A stretch of 64,000 bases of DNA from positions 1-64,000 of the forward strand of contig CAYSEX010000001.1 in NCBI GenBank assembly GCA_964430305.1, written 5' to 3'. The DNA comes from CAIZGX01 sp964430305 (GTDB lineage: Bacteria; Bacteroidota; Bacteroidia; Flavobacteriales_D; Sanyastnellaceae). The notes beneath the pieces are model-generated. The model had not been told where the DNA came from, made no database searches, and saw only the letters and a program-made list of their open reading frames with translations. Shown here piece by piece: positions 1-9,034 of this stretch. Each line of letters begins with the position of its first letter. Within the stretch, counting starts at the first letter, position 1. Both the position numbers and the translations under genes were made by a program.

Positions 1-2
1 AT

Positions 3-107
3 AGAGGCAAGTTTTTGCCAACAGGCCCGTATTATTATGTCATTGAACCCAACGCCGTGAATGTAGATATTGAACCATACATTGGCATAGTTTCCATTAT
101 TAGATGA
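3..107 (+). CDS. C-terminal end of a T9SS type B sorted protein (partial)
   Basis: Frame 3 is open from the window edge and encodes 34 residues ending in YIGIVSIIR before the stop. The stretch GKFLPTGPYYYVI followed by a final IIR is the end of the gliding-motility-associated C-terminal (type B) sorting domain of the Bacteroidota, which directs large secreted or surface proteins through the type IX system. The body of the protein lies outside the window, so its function cannot be told. The stop codon overlaps the start of the next gene (ATGA at 104..107). Such a cargo gene next to a PorP/SprF gene is a common Bacteroidota pairing. Confidence 0.8.
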   Translation, partial: RGKFLPTGPYYYVIEPNAVNVDIEPYIGIVSIIR

Positions 108-1027
108 AGAATATTATTCAATACTGTTTCTTGTTCTTGCTGCCTATGTCAATTCAGGCACAGCAACTTCCGCAGTACACCTTCTTCACATACAACTACA
201 TGAACTATAATCCGGCGGTGACAGGTAATACACCGTGTTTAGAGGCAAAGATTGGTTACCGCATGCAATGGGCGGAATATGAAGGTGCTCCACGAACAGG
301 TTACGTAACGGTGCATAATAAATTCGGGGTACGCAGATATAACTTCCACGGAATAGGCGCCTATGTAGAAACAGATAACGCTGGTCAATTCGGATATACT
401 TCTTTGCATGCCAATTACGCTTATCATTTGAAACTTACGAAAGGATATAGTTTGTCAACAGGAATTGGAGTTGGCTTCATGCAATATCGTTTTGGCTACG
501 GAGGAATCAATATGCCACAACTGGTTGATGATCCAGCCGTTCAAGGATCCGTAGGTGATATTATATTTCCTGTATTCAATTTCGGGATGTGGCTGTATAG
601 AAAAGATAAGTTTTTCGGAATTAGTGTAAGACAACTTACAAACCCAAAAGTTGACGGATTTGCAGATACAAGATTAAAACGTCACTACACCTTTGCATAC
701 GGCCGTGCCTTACAAGTAGGTGATGATTTTTCATTTAAGCCAGCACTATTATTGAACTACGTTGGAAAAAGTAAGCCCTCTTTAGAGGGTCAAGCTCTGC
801 TTGAATACAAAAGAAAAGTTGCGATTGGTTTAGCTGCGCGAAGTGGACACGGAGTATCTGGTCTTGTTAAACTCGATGTTCTTCCCTATTTAACTGTGGC
901 ATATGCTTATGATTTAACTGCTAATCGAATCCGTCTTGCTTCGTACAATACACATGAAATTACACTGGGTTTCAGAGCCTGTGGAATGAAGCAAAAGAAC
1001 CACGTTCCTTGTGCAGCCTACGATTAA
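104..1027 (+). CDS. PorP/SprF family type IX secretion outer-membrane protein
   Basis: The 307-residue protein has a signal peptide (about residues 1-19, ending SIQAQ). The mature start, QYTFFTYNYMNYNPAVTG, is the family signature. The C-terminal half holds the typical YDLTANRIRLASYNTHEITL beta-barrel end. PorP/SprF proteins sit in the outer membrane, bind PorE and help anchor the gliding/T9SS machinery or attach type B cargo. The start codon overlaps the stop of the upstream type B cargo gene, so the two are probably translated together. Which PorP paralogue this is cannot be told from one copy. Confidence 0.85.
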   Translation: MKNIIQYCFLFLLPMSIQAQQLPQYTFFTYNYMNYNPAVTGNTPCLEAKIGYRMQWAEYEGAPRTGYVTVHNKFGVRRYNFHGIGAYVETDNAGQFGYTSLHANYAYHLKLTKGYSLSTGIGVGFMQYRFGYGGINMPQLVDDPAVQGSVGDIIFPVFNFGMWLYRKDKFFGISVRQLTNPKVDGFADTRLKRHYTFAYGRALQVGDDFSFKPALLLNYVGKSKPSLEGQALLEYKRKVAIGLAARSGHGVSGLVKLDVLPYLTVAYAYDLTANRIRLASYNTHEITLGFRACGMKQKNHVPCAAYD

Positions 1028-1356
1028 TGAACATTGAATCTTTCTTCGAATTCTGTCATTCACTTCATCCAGAAATTACCGAAGGTTTTCCTTTCGATCA
1101 AACAACGCTTGTTTTTAAAATCAATGGAAAAATTTTCGCAATGACTGATGTAGATGATTTTGAAGGAGGGGTTAATTTAAAATGCGACCCTGATCGAGCC
1201 ATTGAATTAAGAGAGACTTACTCAGGAATTGTGCCCGGATACCACGCGAATAAGAAGCATTGGAACACCATTTATCCAAACCAAGATATTCCTGAGTCCT
1301 TATTCAAAGAACTTATTGAACATAGTTTCCAACTTGTTTTGAAAAAGAAAAAATAA
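1027..1356 (+). CDS. MmcQ/YjbR family protein
   Basis: The 109-residue protein starts at ATG 1027, which overlaps the previous stop (TAATG); a TTG start at 1009 is possible but less likely. Visible family features are EGFPFD near residue 19, a central GKIFAM strand, NLKCDPDRAIELRE and the PGYHANKKHWNT motif. The fold is CyaY-like with a double-wing motif. The family is often called DNA-binding, but its biological role is not established. It ends one base before the end of folA, which runs the other way, with no terminator between them. Confidence 0.85.
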   Translation: MNIESFFEFCHSLHPEITEGFPFDQTTLVFKINGKIFAMTDVDDFEGGVNLKCDPDRAIELRETYSGIVPGYHANKKHWNTIYPNQDIPESLFKELIEHSFQLVLKKKK

Positions 1357-1866
1357 TTATTTCCGTGTATATTTTATGACCTTGAAAGCATAGCTGTGCT
1401 TCTCATCTATTTCCTGAGTGAATAATAATTCGGCATGATACAACTCCTCATCGAATTCAGGAAAAAAAGCATGTGCCCCAGGAAATTCCGCATCTACATG
1501 GGTCAAGTAAATTGTATTCACCCAGCCCTCATTCAATGCAAGAGCATAAATCTGTTCACCACCAATTACAAAGGCCTCTTCTTCTGATCCCTGCTGCGCA
1601 AACGAAAAAGCATCGCGCAAACATGAAAAAACATAGGCCCCTTCTGCAAGAAAATCTTGTTGCTTCGTTAGAATTACATTAACCCTATTTTTAAATGGTC
1701 GAAACGCTGCAGGAATACTATCCCAGTTTTTCCTACCCATAATAACATGATGGCCCTTGGTGGTTTCCTTGAAAAATTTCATGTCACTCGGCAAATGCCA
1801 CATCAAATCATTGTCCTTGCCAATGGCCCTATCTCTGCCCATGGCGGCTATAAGTGAAACTTCCAT
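1357..1866 (-). CDS. folA: Dihydrofolate reductase
   Basis: The 169-residue protein reduces dihydrofolate to tetrahydrofolate with NADPH in the cytosol. Motifs seen are AIGKDNDLMWHLPSDMKFF (Met20 loop with the catalytic acid D28, equivalent to E. coli D27), the NADPH-binding VIMGRKNWDSIP and the late FVIGGEQIY. Length matches bacterial enzymes. Its first base overlaps the last base of thyA by one nucleotide. This is the expected pairing, because thymidylate synthase produces the dihydrofolate that this enzyme recycles. Confidence 0.96.
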   Translation of the reverse strand: MEVSLIAAMGRDRAIGKDNDLMWHLPSDMKFFKETTKGHHVIMGRKNWDSIPAAFRPFKNRVNVILTKQQDFLAEGAYVFSCLRDAFSFAQQGSEEEAFVIGGEQIYALALNEGWVNTIYLTHVDAEFPGAHAFFPEFDEELYHAELLFTQEIDEKHSYAFKVIKYTRK

Positions 1867-2660
1867 TATACTGCTACTTCAGCTTTAATATGTGGGTGCG
1901 GATCATAATTTTCAATAGAAATATCATTCATTGTAAATTCAAATAAATCCTTCACAGAAGCATTTAATTTCAAAGTGGGAAGTGTTCTGAATTCTCTCGA
2001 CAATTGCAATTTGGCCTGCTCCACGTGGTTGGTATACAAATGCACATCGCCACCAGTCCAAACAAAGTCACCAACCTCCAAATCACAAACTTGAGCAATC
2101 ATGTGAGTAAGCAAGGCATATGATGCTATGTTAAAAGGAACACCAAGAAACGTATCGCAACTTCTTTGATACAATTGACAACTCAACTTTCCTTCTGCCA
2201 CATAAAATTGAAACAAACAGTGACATGGGGGCAAGGCCATTTGATCAATGAACGAGGGGTTCCAAGCAGAAACTATATGCCTTCTTGAATTCGGATTCTT
2301 TTTCAATCCGTTTACCAAATTCACAATTTGATCTGTTGATGTACCATCTGGATTTGGCCATGAACGCCATTGGTAACCATATACAGGGCCAAGATTTCCT
2401 TGCTCATCGGCCCATTCATCCCAAATGGAAACGCCATTTTCTTTCAAATAAGCAATGTTTGTGTCTCCTTTTAAAAACCAAAGTAACTCATGAAAAATAC
2501 TGCGTGTATGTAATTTTTTTGTTGTTACCAGTGGGAACCCTTCTTGCAGATTAAACCTCATTTGATATCCGAAAACACTGTAAGTTCCTGTTCCTGTTCG
2601 GTCTTCTTTTTTCACACCAAAATCTAAAAGGTGTTGTAACAAATCATGATACTGCTTCAT
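1866..2660 (-). CDS. thyA: Thymidylate synthase
   Basis: This 264-residue enzyme methylates dUMP to dTMP using methylene-tetrahydrofolate. It has the same length as E. coli ThyA, with RTGTGT at residues 21-26 and the catalytic cysteine at C146 in LPPCHC. Other conserved stretches are GPVYGYQWR and the nucleotide-binding QLYQRSCDTFLGVPFN. It is the first gene of a thyA-folA operon. A near-consensus Bacteroidota promoter ends only four bases before the ATG, so the transcript may have almost no leader. Confidence 0.97.
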   Translation of the reverse strand: MKQYHDLLQHLLDFGVKKEDRTGTGTYSVFGYQMRFNLQEGFPLVTTKKLHTRSIFHELLWFLKGDTNIAYLKENGVSIWDEWADEQGNLGPVYGYQWRSWPNPDGTSTDQIVNLVNGLKKNPNSRRHIVSAWNPSFIDQMALPPCHCLFQFYVAEGKLSCQLYQRSCDTFLGVPFNIASYALLTHMIAQVCDLEVGDFVWTGGDVHLYTNHVEQAKLQLSREFRTLPTLKLNASVKDLFEFTMNDISIENYDPHPHIKAEVAV

Positions 2661-2664
2661 GCTT

Positions 2665-2694
2665 CAAATGTAATCTGTTCACTTGGGATTCAAA
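2665..2694 (-). promoter_or_regulatory. thyA promoter, Bacteroidota -33/-7 type
   Basis: Reading the minus strand, TTTG (2694..2691) is followed after 18 bases by TACATTTG (2672..2665). This fits the Bacteroidota housekeeping pattern TTTG-N~19-TAnnTTTG. The ATG of thyA begins at 2660, so the transcript start should fall at or very near the start codon. Confidence 0.7.
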
Positions 2695-2759
2695 GTAGCT
2701 GTTGAAAATCATCTTAAACCTTTTCATAAATCGTATATCTTAACCTCTAGTTAACATCT

Positions 2760-5036
2760 ATGAAAAACCTTCTAAGTCTAATTCTTTCCATTTTCAGTTT
2801 GAGCTGTGCCGCTCAAATCAATTTTTACGATCCTTATAACATCGAGGATATCCGCATTTATTTTGCTACATCCAGTTGGGATGCAACCCTAGATGCAGCC
2901 GTAATCAATGAAACGTATACCATTGCAGACAGCGTGGTAATCAACGGGCAAGTTTTTACCCAAGTTGGTGTGAAGTATAAAGGGAATAGCTCATACAATG
3001 CCAATAGACCAAAAAACCCCTTTCACATCAAACTAGATTATGTCTTAGACCAAAATTACCAGGGGTATGAAGATCTAAAACTAAACAACGGTTTTTCAGA
3101 CCCGTCTATGATGCGTGAAATTTCCTCATACAAAATTCTGCGTCAATACATGGATGGGCCGAAGGCAAATCTTGCTAAAGTGTATGTGAATGGTAACTAC
3201 CATGGAATTTATACCAATGCTCAAGATATAGGGAACAGATTCAATTTCGATCATTATTATACATCCACGGGTTCATTTGTGAAATGTAATCCACAGAATG
3301 TTCAATCAGGTGGTGGCAGTGGCTTACTATATTCAACTGCAGATTCAACAGGATACTTGAGCCAATATGAACTTCAATCTAATTTTGGGTGGAATAAACT
3401 GCAAGATCTCATTGATACACTCAACAACTTCAGTGGTAGTATTGACCAAGTTCTAGATGTGGATCGAGCCCTTTGGATGCTTGCATTCAATGACGTACTT
3501 GTGAATTTAGATAGTTACTCCGGAAGCTTTCGTCAAAACTATTATTTGTATCGAAACCATCAGCATCGTTGGATTCCAACAGTATGGGATGTAAATATGT
3601 CCTATGGAAGTTTTACTATGCTCGGAACAAATGCTGGAGGAGGCGGACCAGGTGGTGGCGGAAATTTAAGTTTAACCACCATGCAGCAAATGGATCCATA
3701 CATTCACATCAACGATTCCAATTGGCCGCTGATCAACAAACTTTTGGCGGTTCCCATGTACAAGCGCATGTACACAGCGCATCTTCGAACCATCAATCGC
3801 GAAAACTTCGTAAATGCTGATTATAAAAACTACATTGAAGCCATGCATACAGCAGCAGACAACGCAGTAAGCACAGATCCAAATTATCTATATACCTATC
3901 AAAATTTTCTGAATAATCTTAACACAACTATAACCGGTGGAGGTCCCGGCGGGGGAACCGTTGGAATATACCAGCTCATGGATTCAAGAGCTACATATTT
4001 AGAGGGAACTTCTGCCTTCGCAGCCACACCTCCAAGTATTACCAATGTTTCACCTTCTACAAACACTCCCAATTACGCTGAAAGTGTAACAATCAATGCA
4101 ACAGTATCCAATGCGAACACTGTGTACATCGGATACAGATACAAAAAATCAGATGTATTCATGCGCACTCCAATGTTCGATGATGGTGCACATAATGATG
4201 GTGGTGCAGGTGATGGCGTTTATGGGATAACCATTCCTGTACAATCTCTTCGCATACAATATTACATCTATGCAGACAACAGCAACGCCGGAATTTTTTC
4301 TCCAGAGCGTGCAGAACATGAGTTTCATGAAATCAAGGCCAATATTCAAATGGCGACATCGGCCGATATTGTTCTGAACGAAGTCGTCTCCAATAACAAT
4401 TCAATAATTACCAATGAACAGGGAAAAACAAAAGATTACATTGAAGTAGTCAATATTTCTTCAATGCCACTTGGTCTTCATTCACTTTGTTTAAGTGACG
4501 ATTCAAGTCTTCCTACAAAATGGCAATTTCCTGGTTCCGTTTTCATTTTGCCAGGAGAGCATTTGTTGGTTTGGTCTGATGATAACGATAACGTATACAT
4601 AGACCCACATACCAACTTCAATCTTTCTTCAACAGGTGAATTCATCAGTTTATCTGATACACTTGGAAATGTTTTTCAAAGTACAAATTCACCCTCGCAA
4701 AATATAGACGAGTCATGGGGAAGATGTTTCGATGCATCTGGTGAATTCAATGTGAATACAAGCGCAACACCAAGAGAGATAAATGACTGTATCATTGGCG
4801 TTGAAGAAATAAATAACAATGATTTTACAGTTTTTCCTGTCCCCGCTAGAAATACATTAACCATTCAATCCAATGAAGAGGTTGGTAAAATTGAAATCTT
4901 TGATTTTACAGGAAAACTTATTCTAACCGAACAATCATTCGGTATGCGTTTAGAAATTTCAATTGACTTTTTAGGTGACGGGTTATACGCCATTAGAAGA
5001 AACAACAAAGATGTTGTTCTAATTGAAAAATTATAA
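2760..5036 (+). CDS. Secreted CotH-type kinase with lamin-tail-like domain and T9SS tail
   Basis: The 758-residue protein has a signal peptide (residues 1-18). A CotH kinase-like domain spans about 65-330: VKYKGNSSYN at 72-80, NLDSYSG with D251, RQNYYLY with N260 and VWDVNMS with D277, the presumed catalytic and metal residues. A lamin-tail-like (LTD) region follows at about 540-655, with NEVVSNN and KDYIEVVN. A T9SS type A sorting tail starts near 685 with FPVPARNTL. Two glycine-rich loops (GGGGPGGGG near 293 and GGGPGGG near 395) interrupt the kinase part. B. subtilis CotH phosphorylates spore-coat proteins; targets in the Bacteroidota are unknown. The gene overlaps the convergent next gene by six bases. 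Confidence 0.85.
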   Translation: MKNLLSLILSIFSLSCAAQINFYDPYNIEDIRIYFATSSWDATLDAAVINETYTIADSVVINGQVFTQVGVKYKGNSSYNANRPKNPFHIKLDYVLDQNYQGYEDLKLNNGFSDPSMMREISSYKILRQYMDGPKANLAKVYVNGNYHGIYTNAQDIGNRFNFDHYYTSTGSFVKCNPQNVQSGGGSGLLYSTADSTGYLSQYELQSNFGWNKLQDLIDTLNNFSGSIDQVLDVDRALWMLAFNDVLVNLDSYSGSFRQNYYLYRNHQHRWIPTVWDVNMSYGSFTMLGTNAGGGGPGGGGNLSLTTMQQMDPYIHINDSNWPLINKLLAVPMYKRMYTAHLRTINRENFVNADYKNYIEAMHTAADNAVSTDPNYLYTYQNFLNNLNTTITGGGPGGGTVGIYQLMDSRATYLEGTSAFAATPPSITNVSPSTNTPNYAESVTINATVSNANTVYIGYRYKKSDVFMRTPMFDDGAHNDGGAGDGVYGITIPVQSLRIQYYIYADNSNAGIFSPERAEHEFHEIKANIQMATSADIVLNEVVSNNNSIITNEQGKTKDYIEVVNISSMPLGLHSLCLSDDSSLPTKWQFPGSVFILPGEHLLVWSDDNDNVYIDPHTNFNLSSTGEFISLSDTLGNVFQSTNSPSQNIDESWGRCFDASGEFNVNTSATPREINDCIIGVEEINNNDFTVFPVPARNTLTIQSNEEVGKIEIFDFTGKLILTEQSFGMRLEISIDFLGDGLYAIRRNNKDVVLIEKL

Positions 5037-6281
5037 CGTAAAGCTCAACCAAGAAGCGTCATCTGTATGCTCTTGATTTCCTTTCCAAGCATTGAAAAGG
5101 CCTTCAATTTTGCACGAACTATCTTGAGTAAATACACGGCCATCTTCAATCCATTGAATTAGACCGGAAAGACGAAGTCGCTTGTTCGATTCTTCTCCAA
5201 TTTGATCATACAGCCCGTCAGAGAACATGGCTATTCGCTTCTCATTTCCATTAAATGAGCCCGAAGCAACAATTAAAGTATCACCTGGTAAGTGCAGAAA
5301 TCCCTTTGATTTCGCTACAGATTCAACCCTATTCTGAGCATCAATTAACAAGATGTTTCCGTTCAAACTAGCCCACTCAACATGTTTGGTATTCTTGTCT
5401 ATTTTCAAAATTGCCAAATCGAAACCAGCGGCCATTTCTGAATAACGCACGGACGTGTTTAACCTACGCTTTAAATCTTGAACCACTTCGCCCACCGCTT
5501 CCTGCAAATTTAAATTTGGCTCGCCTATTTTATCGTCTAATAAATCACTCACCAAAACGGTAAGCAATGCACCCGCTAACCCATGACCCGTGCAATCACC
5601 TAATGCTATATAATTGCAATCTGTTTTTTCTTTGTGCCAATAAAAATCACCTGACACCGCCTCGCTTGAAGTACTGAATACACACAAGTCAGTAACGTGT
5701 TTGGAAAGAATTCTGTGATTTGGGAGAAAACACTCCTGTACAAATCTCGCATATTGCAATCCCTGCCTAAGCTCTTCGTTCTTCTGGTTCAATTCGGCAG
5801 TTCTATCTTCTACCTTTCTCTCCAATTCTTTGTTCAGAATGGCTAATTCTTCTGTTGTTCGTTGCAATTCAACCTCACTCGTGTACATATTGATCGCCTC
5901 CAGTACTGTCAACTCCAAATCCTTTGGCTCCCAGGGTTTTTCAATATATCTAAATAACCTTGCCCTACTTAATACATCTGTAACAGCTGCTAAATCTGCC
6001 TGACCCGTTAACATAATTTTCTTTGATTCTGGGAAGATGTCTTCAAGATGTCCCAATAAAATACTACCATTCATCGGATACATCATGTAGTCACTGATTA
6101 CACAGATAAGTTCATCATGACTTTCTTTTAACGATCGCGCAATATTCAAGGCCTCTTCACCATTACTGGCAGTTAAAAGCTCAAGCCCCTGAGGCAAAAA
6201 ACTTTTAACGTGCACGGAAAGTACACTTAAAATAATAGCCTCGTCGTCTACCAATAATATTACTTTCCTCTGTGTTTTCAT
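5031..6281 (-). CDS. Response regulator with SpoIIE-type PP2C phosphatase output
   Basis: The 416-residue protein has three parts. A receiver domain (about 6-125) carries acidic D12/D13, phospho-acceptor D64 in ISDYMM, T92 and K115 in YIEKPW. A coiled coil follows (about 134-175). The C-terminal PP2C/SpoIIE phosphatase (about 195-416) keeps metal-binding aspartates in SGDFYW (D212), GDCTGHG (D229), SDGLYDQIG and DDASW. Phosphorylation of D64 presumably controls dephosphorylation of a serine/threonine-phosphorylated partner. The hybrid kinase gene lies directly upstream on the same strand (60-base gap) and is the obvious phosphodonor. No partner-switching protein is seen nearby. Confidence 0.9.
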   Translation of the reverse strand: MKTQRKVILLVDDEAIILSVLSVHVKSFLPQGLELLTASNGEEALNIARSLKESHDELICVISDYMMYPMNGSILLGHLEDIFPESKKIMLTGQADLAAVTDVLSRARLFRYIEKPWEPKDLELTVLEAINMYTSEVELQRTTEELAILNKELERKVEDRTAELNQKNEELRQGLQYARFVQECFLPNHRILSKHVTDLCVFSTSSEAVSGDFYWHKEKTDCNYIALGDCTGHGLAGALLTVLVSDLLDDKIGEPNLNLQEAVGEVVQDLKRRLNTSVRYSEMAAGFDLAILKIDKNTKHVEWASLNGNILLIDAQNRVESVAKSKGFLHLPGDTLIVASGSFNGNEKRIAMFSDGLYDQIGEESNKRLRLSGLIQWIEDGRVFTQDSSCKIEGLFNAWKGNQEHTDDASWLSFTL

Positions 6282-6341
6282 TTTAGCAACACAAGTATAC
6301 CAAAATAAAGTCTGAACTTTTTAAAACAGTGCGTAAAACCA

Positions 6342-8960
6342 TTATTCTCTGTCACGAAGCGCCTGAATGGCGGCCCGACCCTGTTTCAACAAATTGAGAA
6401 CAGATTCCCTCACCTGTGTAGTTACTCCGTCTCCCTTCAACTGAATACTAATTTCTTGAAACCCTAATGGGGAGGGTTGAACACCTATTATTTCCATGGT
6501 GGCCTTGAGTTGATGAAGTTCATGTCTAAGGGCTAAAACATCCTCTTCCAAAATAGCTTTTTCCAGGCGCTCCATTTGAGGCGGCAAATGCGTTAAATAT
6601 CCTCCAATAACTTGATTCAACATTTCCTCATTGTCACCAACATATTGCCGTAAAACTGTTAAATCAAGTTGAAACGATTCCTTTGATGGGGGGAATACTA
6701 TCCCTGATTCCTGAATATTTGAAAGCATCACGTCTAGGAGTTGCTTCTCTGTATAGGGTTTCACCAAATAATCATTCATCCCAGCGCCCTTACAAATGTT
6801 AACTTCTTCCCTTAAAGCGTTTGCGCTCAATCCAATAATGGGTATGCTCAAATTCCTTTTCTCACGAATAATCTTTGTAGCCTCTATTCCATCCATAATT
6901 GGCATTTGCACATCCATGAGTATAATATCAAACTCCTTCGAAGCAAGAATCTCTAACGCCTCTTCACCATTAGACGCCATTATAATCTGACACCCATATT
7001 TCTTTAAAACAACTTGAAGGACCATCTTATTCAATTCATTGTCCTCTACTGCCAAAACCTTAATTTTACTCAAGTCAAAATGGCCAGTATCTATAGATTG
7101 ACTATTTGTTTCCTTCACAGAACTTTCCGCTAAGGTAAAGTCCATTGTGACCGTTGTTCCCCTTCCTTTATAACTTTCAATTTGAAGGTCACCGCCCATA
7201 ATTTGCACAATGCTTCTTGCAATGCTCAATCCAAGACCACTTCCCCCAAACTTTCGAGTAATGCTATTATCCTCTTGTGAAAACGCTTCATAGACCCGTT
7301 GCAAATAACCTGAATCCATACCAACACCGGTATCTTCAACCCGAATTCGAATGTTTGCCTTCTGATTCTTTTTGCTCAACAATTCAATATGAACAGCAAC
7401 CCGACCTTTAGAAGTAAACTTGATTGCGTTCCCAACAATGTTGAATAGCACCTGATTGAGCCGGTATGGGTCGCCCAACAGTAGATTCGTTGATTCAAAA
7501 CCAGTGAATGAATAAGAATAGCTTATGTTTTTTTCCTCTGCTCTAACCTTAAATATGGATAGCGCGTCCTCTGCACTTTTTGTAAAATCAAAGGGAATAG
7601 TTTCTACGCTAAATTTTCCCGCCTCTATTTTAGAAATATCTAGTACATCATTGATAATAGCTAAAAGTGTACTTGACGCACTCGTCATAATATCTACAAA
7701 TCGGGATTGATCTTTGTTCAGGCCGCTTTTTGATAGTTGTTCAGCCATGCTAACAATGCCGTTAAGCGGTGTTCGAATCTCATGGCTCATGTTAGCCAAG
7801 AACATGGCTTTCGCGCGCGAGGAGTCTTCTGCTTTTTTTCTCGATTCCGTGAGCTGAAATTCCAACTCTTTCATGTGGGTGACGTCCCAGTGAATACCAA
7901 TTGAGCCCAGTATTTCACCATCGTCAGATAACCTTGGAGCGGCGCTAACTAACCAATAACGCGGCTCGTTTTTCTTATTGAAAACACGCAACTCATAAAC
8001 ATCTTTCACCCCTACTCGCCTCGATTCATTTCTTTGCCTCATTACTTCGCGTTCAGAAGCATCTAAAAACAACTCACCACCATCTTTTCCTATTATTTCA
8101 GCGAGCGAATACCCACTCATTTCACAGAAAGCTTCATTCGCTGTAATAATCTTTCCATCTGTAGCCACCTCTAAAAGTCCAAGATGAAAATTATCAATGA
8201 TCCCCTTGAATTTTGCCTCGCGATTTTTCAGCCTTTTCTCAGCAAGAACTCGGTCTGTAACATCTGTGTATTTCCAAAGATGACCGCTTTGTTCACCGTC
8301 AATGAAAACAGGTATATAATCTCGTTCGAAAAAACGACCATCTTTAAGTTCCAACAATTCGTTGAGCGATAAATTTCTTTTCTCAAAAATTTCATTAACC
8401 CGGTCTACAAAATGTTCTTCACTTACAAATAAACTCTTCACTACTTGCGCAATATTCGAACAGTCAACCCCCAAAAGCTCCTCTTCTGAAGCCGGTGAAT
8501 TAAATAACTCAACAAATTTTTTATTTACGTACGCAATTTTTCGATGATGGTTCTCGAGTAATATTCCTGATATTTCTTGGTTGAATGAATTAAAAATTTG
8601 ATCAATCTGTATTCTTTGATCTTCTAGGCTATGCGTATATGCAGATATCTTTCGATTCTCTTGATCAATAACACATAAAGATCCATACCTTATGCCATTC
8701 GATTGAAATTCAACATACGCTTTCTTTTTTTTCTGAATATCAAATGTTGGCGCTATTCGTTTCCAAAATTCTTGAGGGGTGAAAGTTTCTCTACCATATT
8801 GAATAGTATGAATTAAATCTGCTGCTGGATTTTGAAAGAGAATCTCTCCAAATTCATTCATAAAGAAAAGCGGGTTCGGGTTGTTAGCAGGAAATGCCGC
8901 AAGCCTTTCTAGCTGCTTCACCTTCTGCTCAAGCTCTGCGATTCGAGATAAATGGTCCAT
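6342..8960 (-). CDS. Soluble PAS hybrid histidine kinase with REC and HPt domains
   Basis: This 872-residue sensor kinase has no membrane segment. Order: short coiled coil (4-20), PAS-like regions (about 25-110, 120-235 and 245-365), dimerisation/phosphoacceptor box with H393 in MSHEIRTPLNG, ATPase domain with the N box (NIVGNAIKF near 507-515), VEDTGVGM and GGSGLGLSI (572-580), a receiver domain (634-745; D640, phospho-acceptor D683 in LMDVQMP, K734), and an HPt domain with H816 in HELHQLKA. The layout implies an internal His-Asp-His relay ending on the HPt, which could pass phosphate to the adjacent SpoIIE response regulator. The sensed signal is probably cytoplasmic. Confidence 0.93.
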   Translation of the reverse strand: MDHLSRIAELEQKVKQLERLAAFPANNPNPLFFMNEFGEILFQNPAADLIHTIQYGRETFTPQEFWKRIAPTFDIQKKKKAYVEFQSNGIRYGSLCVIDQENRKISAYTHSLEDQRIQIDQIFNSFNQEISGILLENHHRKIAYVNKKFVELFNSPASEEELLGVDCSNIAQVVKSLFVSEEHFVDRVNEIFEKRNLSLNELLELKDGRFFERDYIPVFIDGEQSGHLWKYTDVTDRVLAEKRLKNREAKFKGIIDNFHLGLLEVATDGKIITANEAFCEMSGYSLAEIIGKDGGELFLDASEREVMRQRNESRRVGVKDVYELRVFNKKNEPRYWLVSAAPRLSDDGEILGSIGIHWDVTHMKELEFQLTESRKKAEDSSRAKAMFLANMSHEIRTPLNGIVSMAEQLSKSGLNKDQSRFVDIMTSASSTLLAIINDVLDISKIEAGKFSVETIPFDFTKSAEDALSIFKVRAEEKNISYSYSFTGFESTNLLLGDPYRLNQVLFNIVGNAIKFTSKGRVAVHIELLSKKNQKANIRIRVEDTGVGMDSGYLQRVYEAFSQEDNSITRKFGGSGLGLSIARSIVQIMGGDLQIESYKGRGTTVTMDFTLAESSVKETNSQSIDTGHFDLSKIKVLAVEDNELNKMVLQVVLKKYGCQIIMASNGEEALEILASKEFDIILMDVQMPIMDGIEATKIIREKRNLSIPIIGLSANALREEVNICKGAGMNDYLVKPYTEKQLLDVMLSNIQESGIVFPPSKESFQLDLTVLRQYVGDNEEMLNQVIGGYLTHLPPQMERLEKAILEEDVLALRHELHQLKATMEIIGVQPSPLGFQEISIQLKGDGVTTQVRESVLNLLKQGRAAIQALRDRE

Positions 8961-9007
8961 GAAAAGCCAAATTTAGTTCACAAATGACATAATTGAGTCT
9001 ACCAAGC

Positions 9008-9032
9008 AAAAAAATACGCCCGAAGGCGTATT
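9008..9032 (-). terminator. Intrinsic terminator after the lipoprotein gene
   Basis: On the minus strand a perfect 8-bp stem AATACGCC/GGCGTATT closes a TTCG tetraloop and runs into seven T's. It starts three bases after the stop codon of the lipoprotein gene. It is a textbook rho-independent terminator and separates that gene from the hybrid kinase downstream. Confidence 0.9.
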
Positions 9033-9034
9033 CC

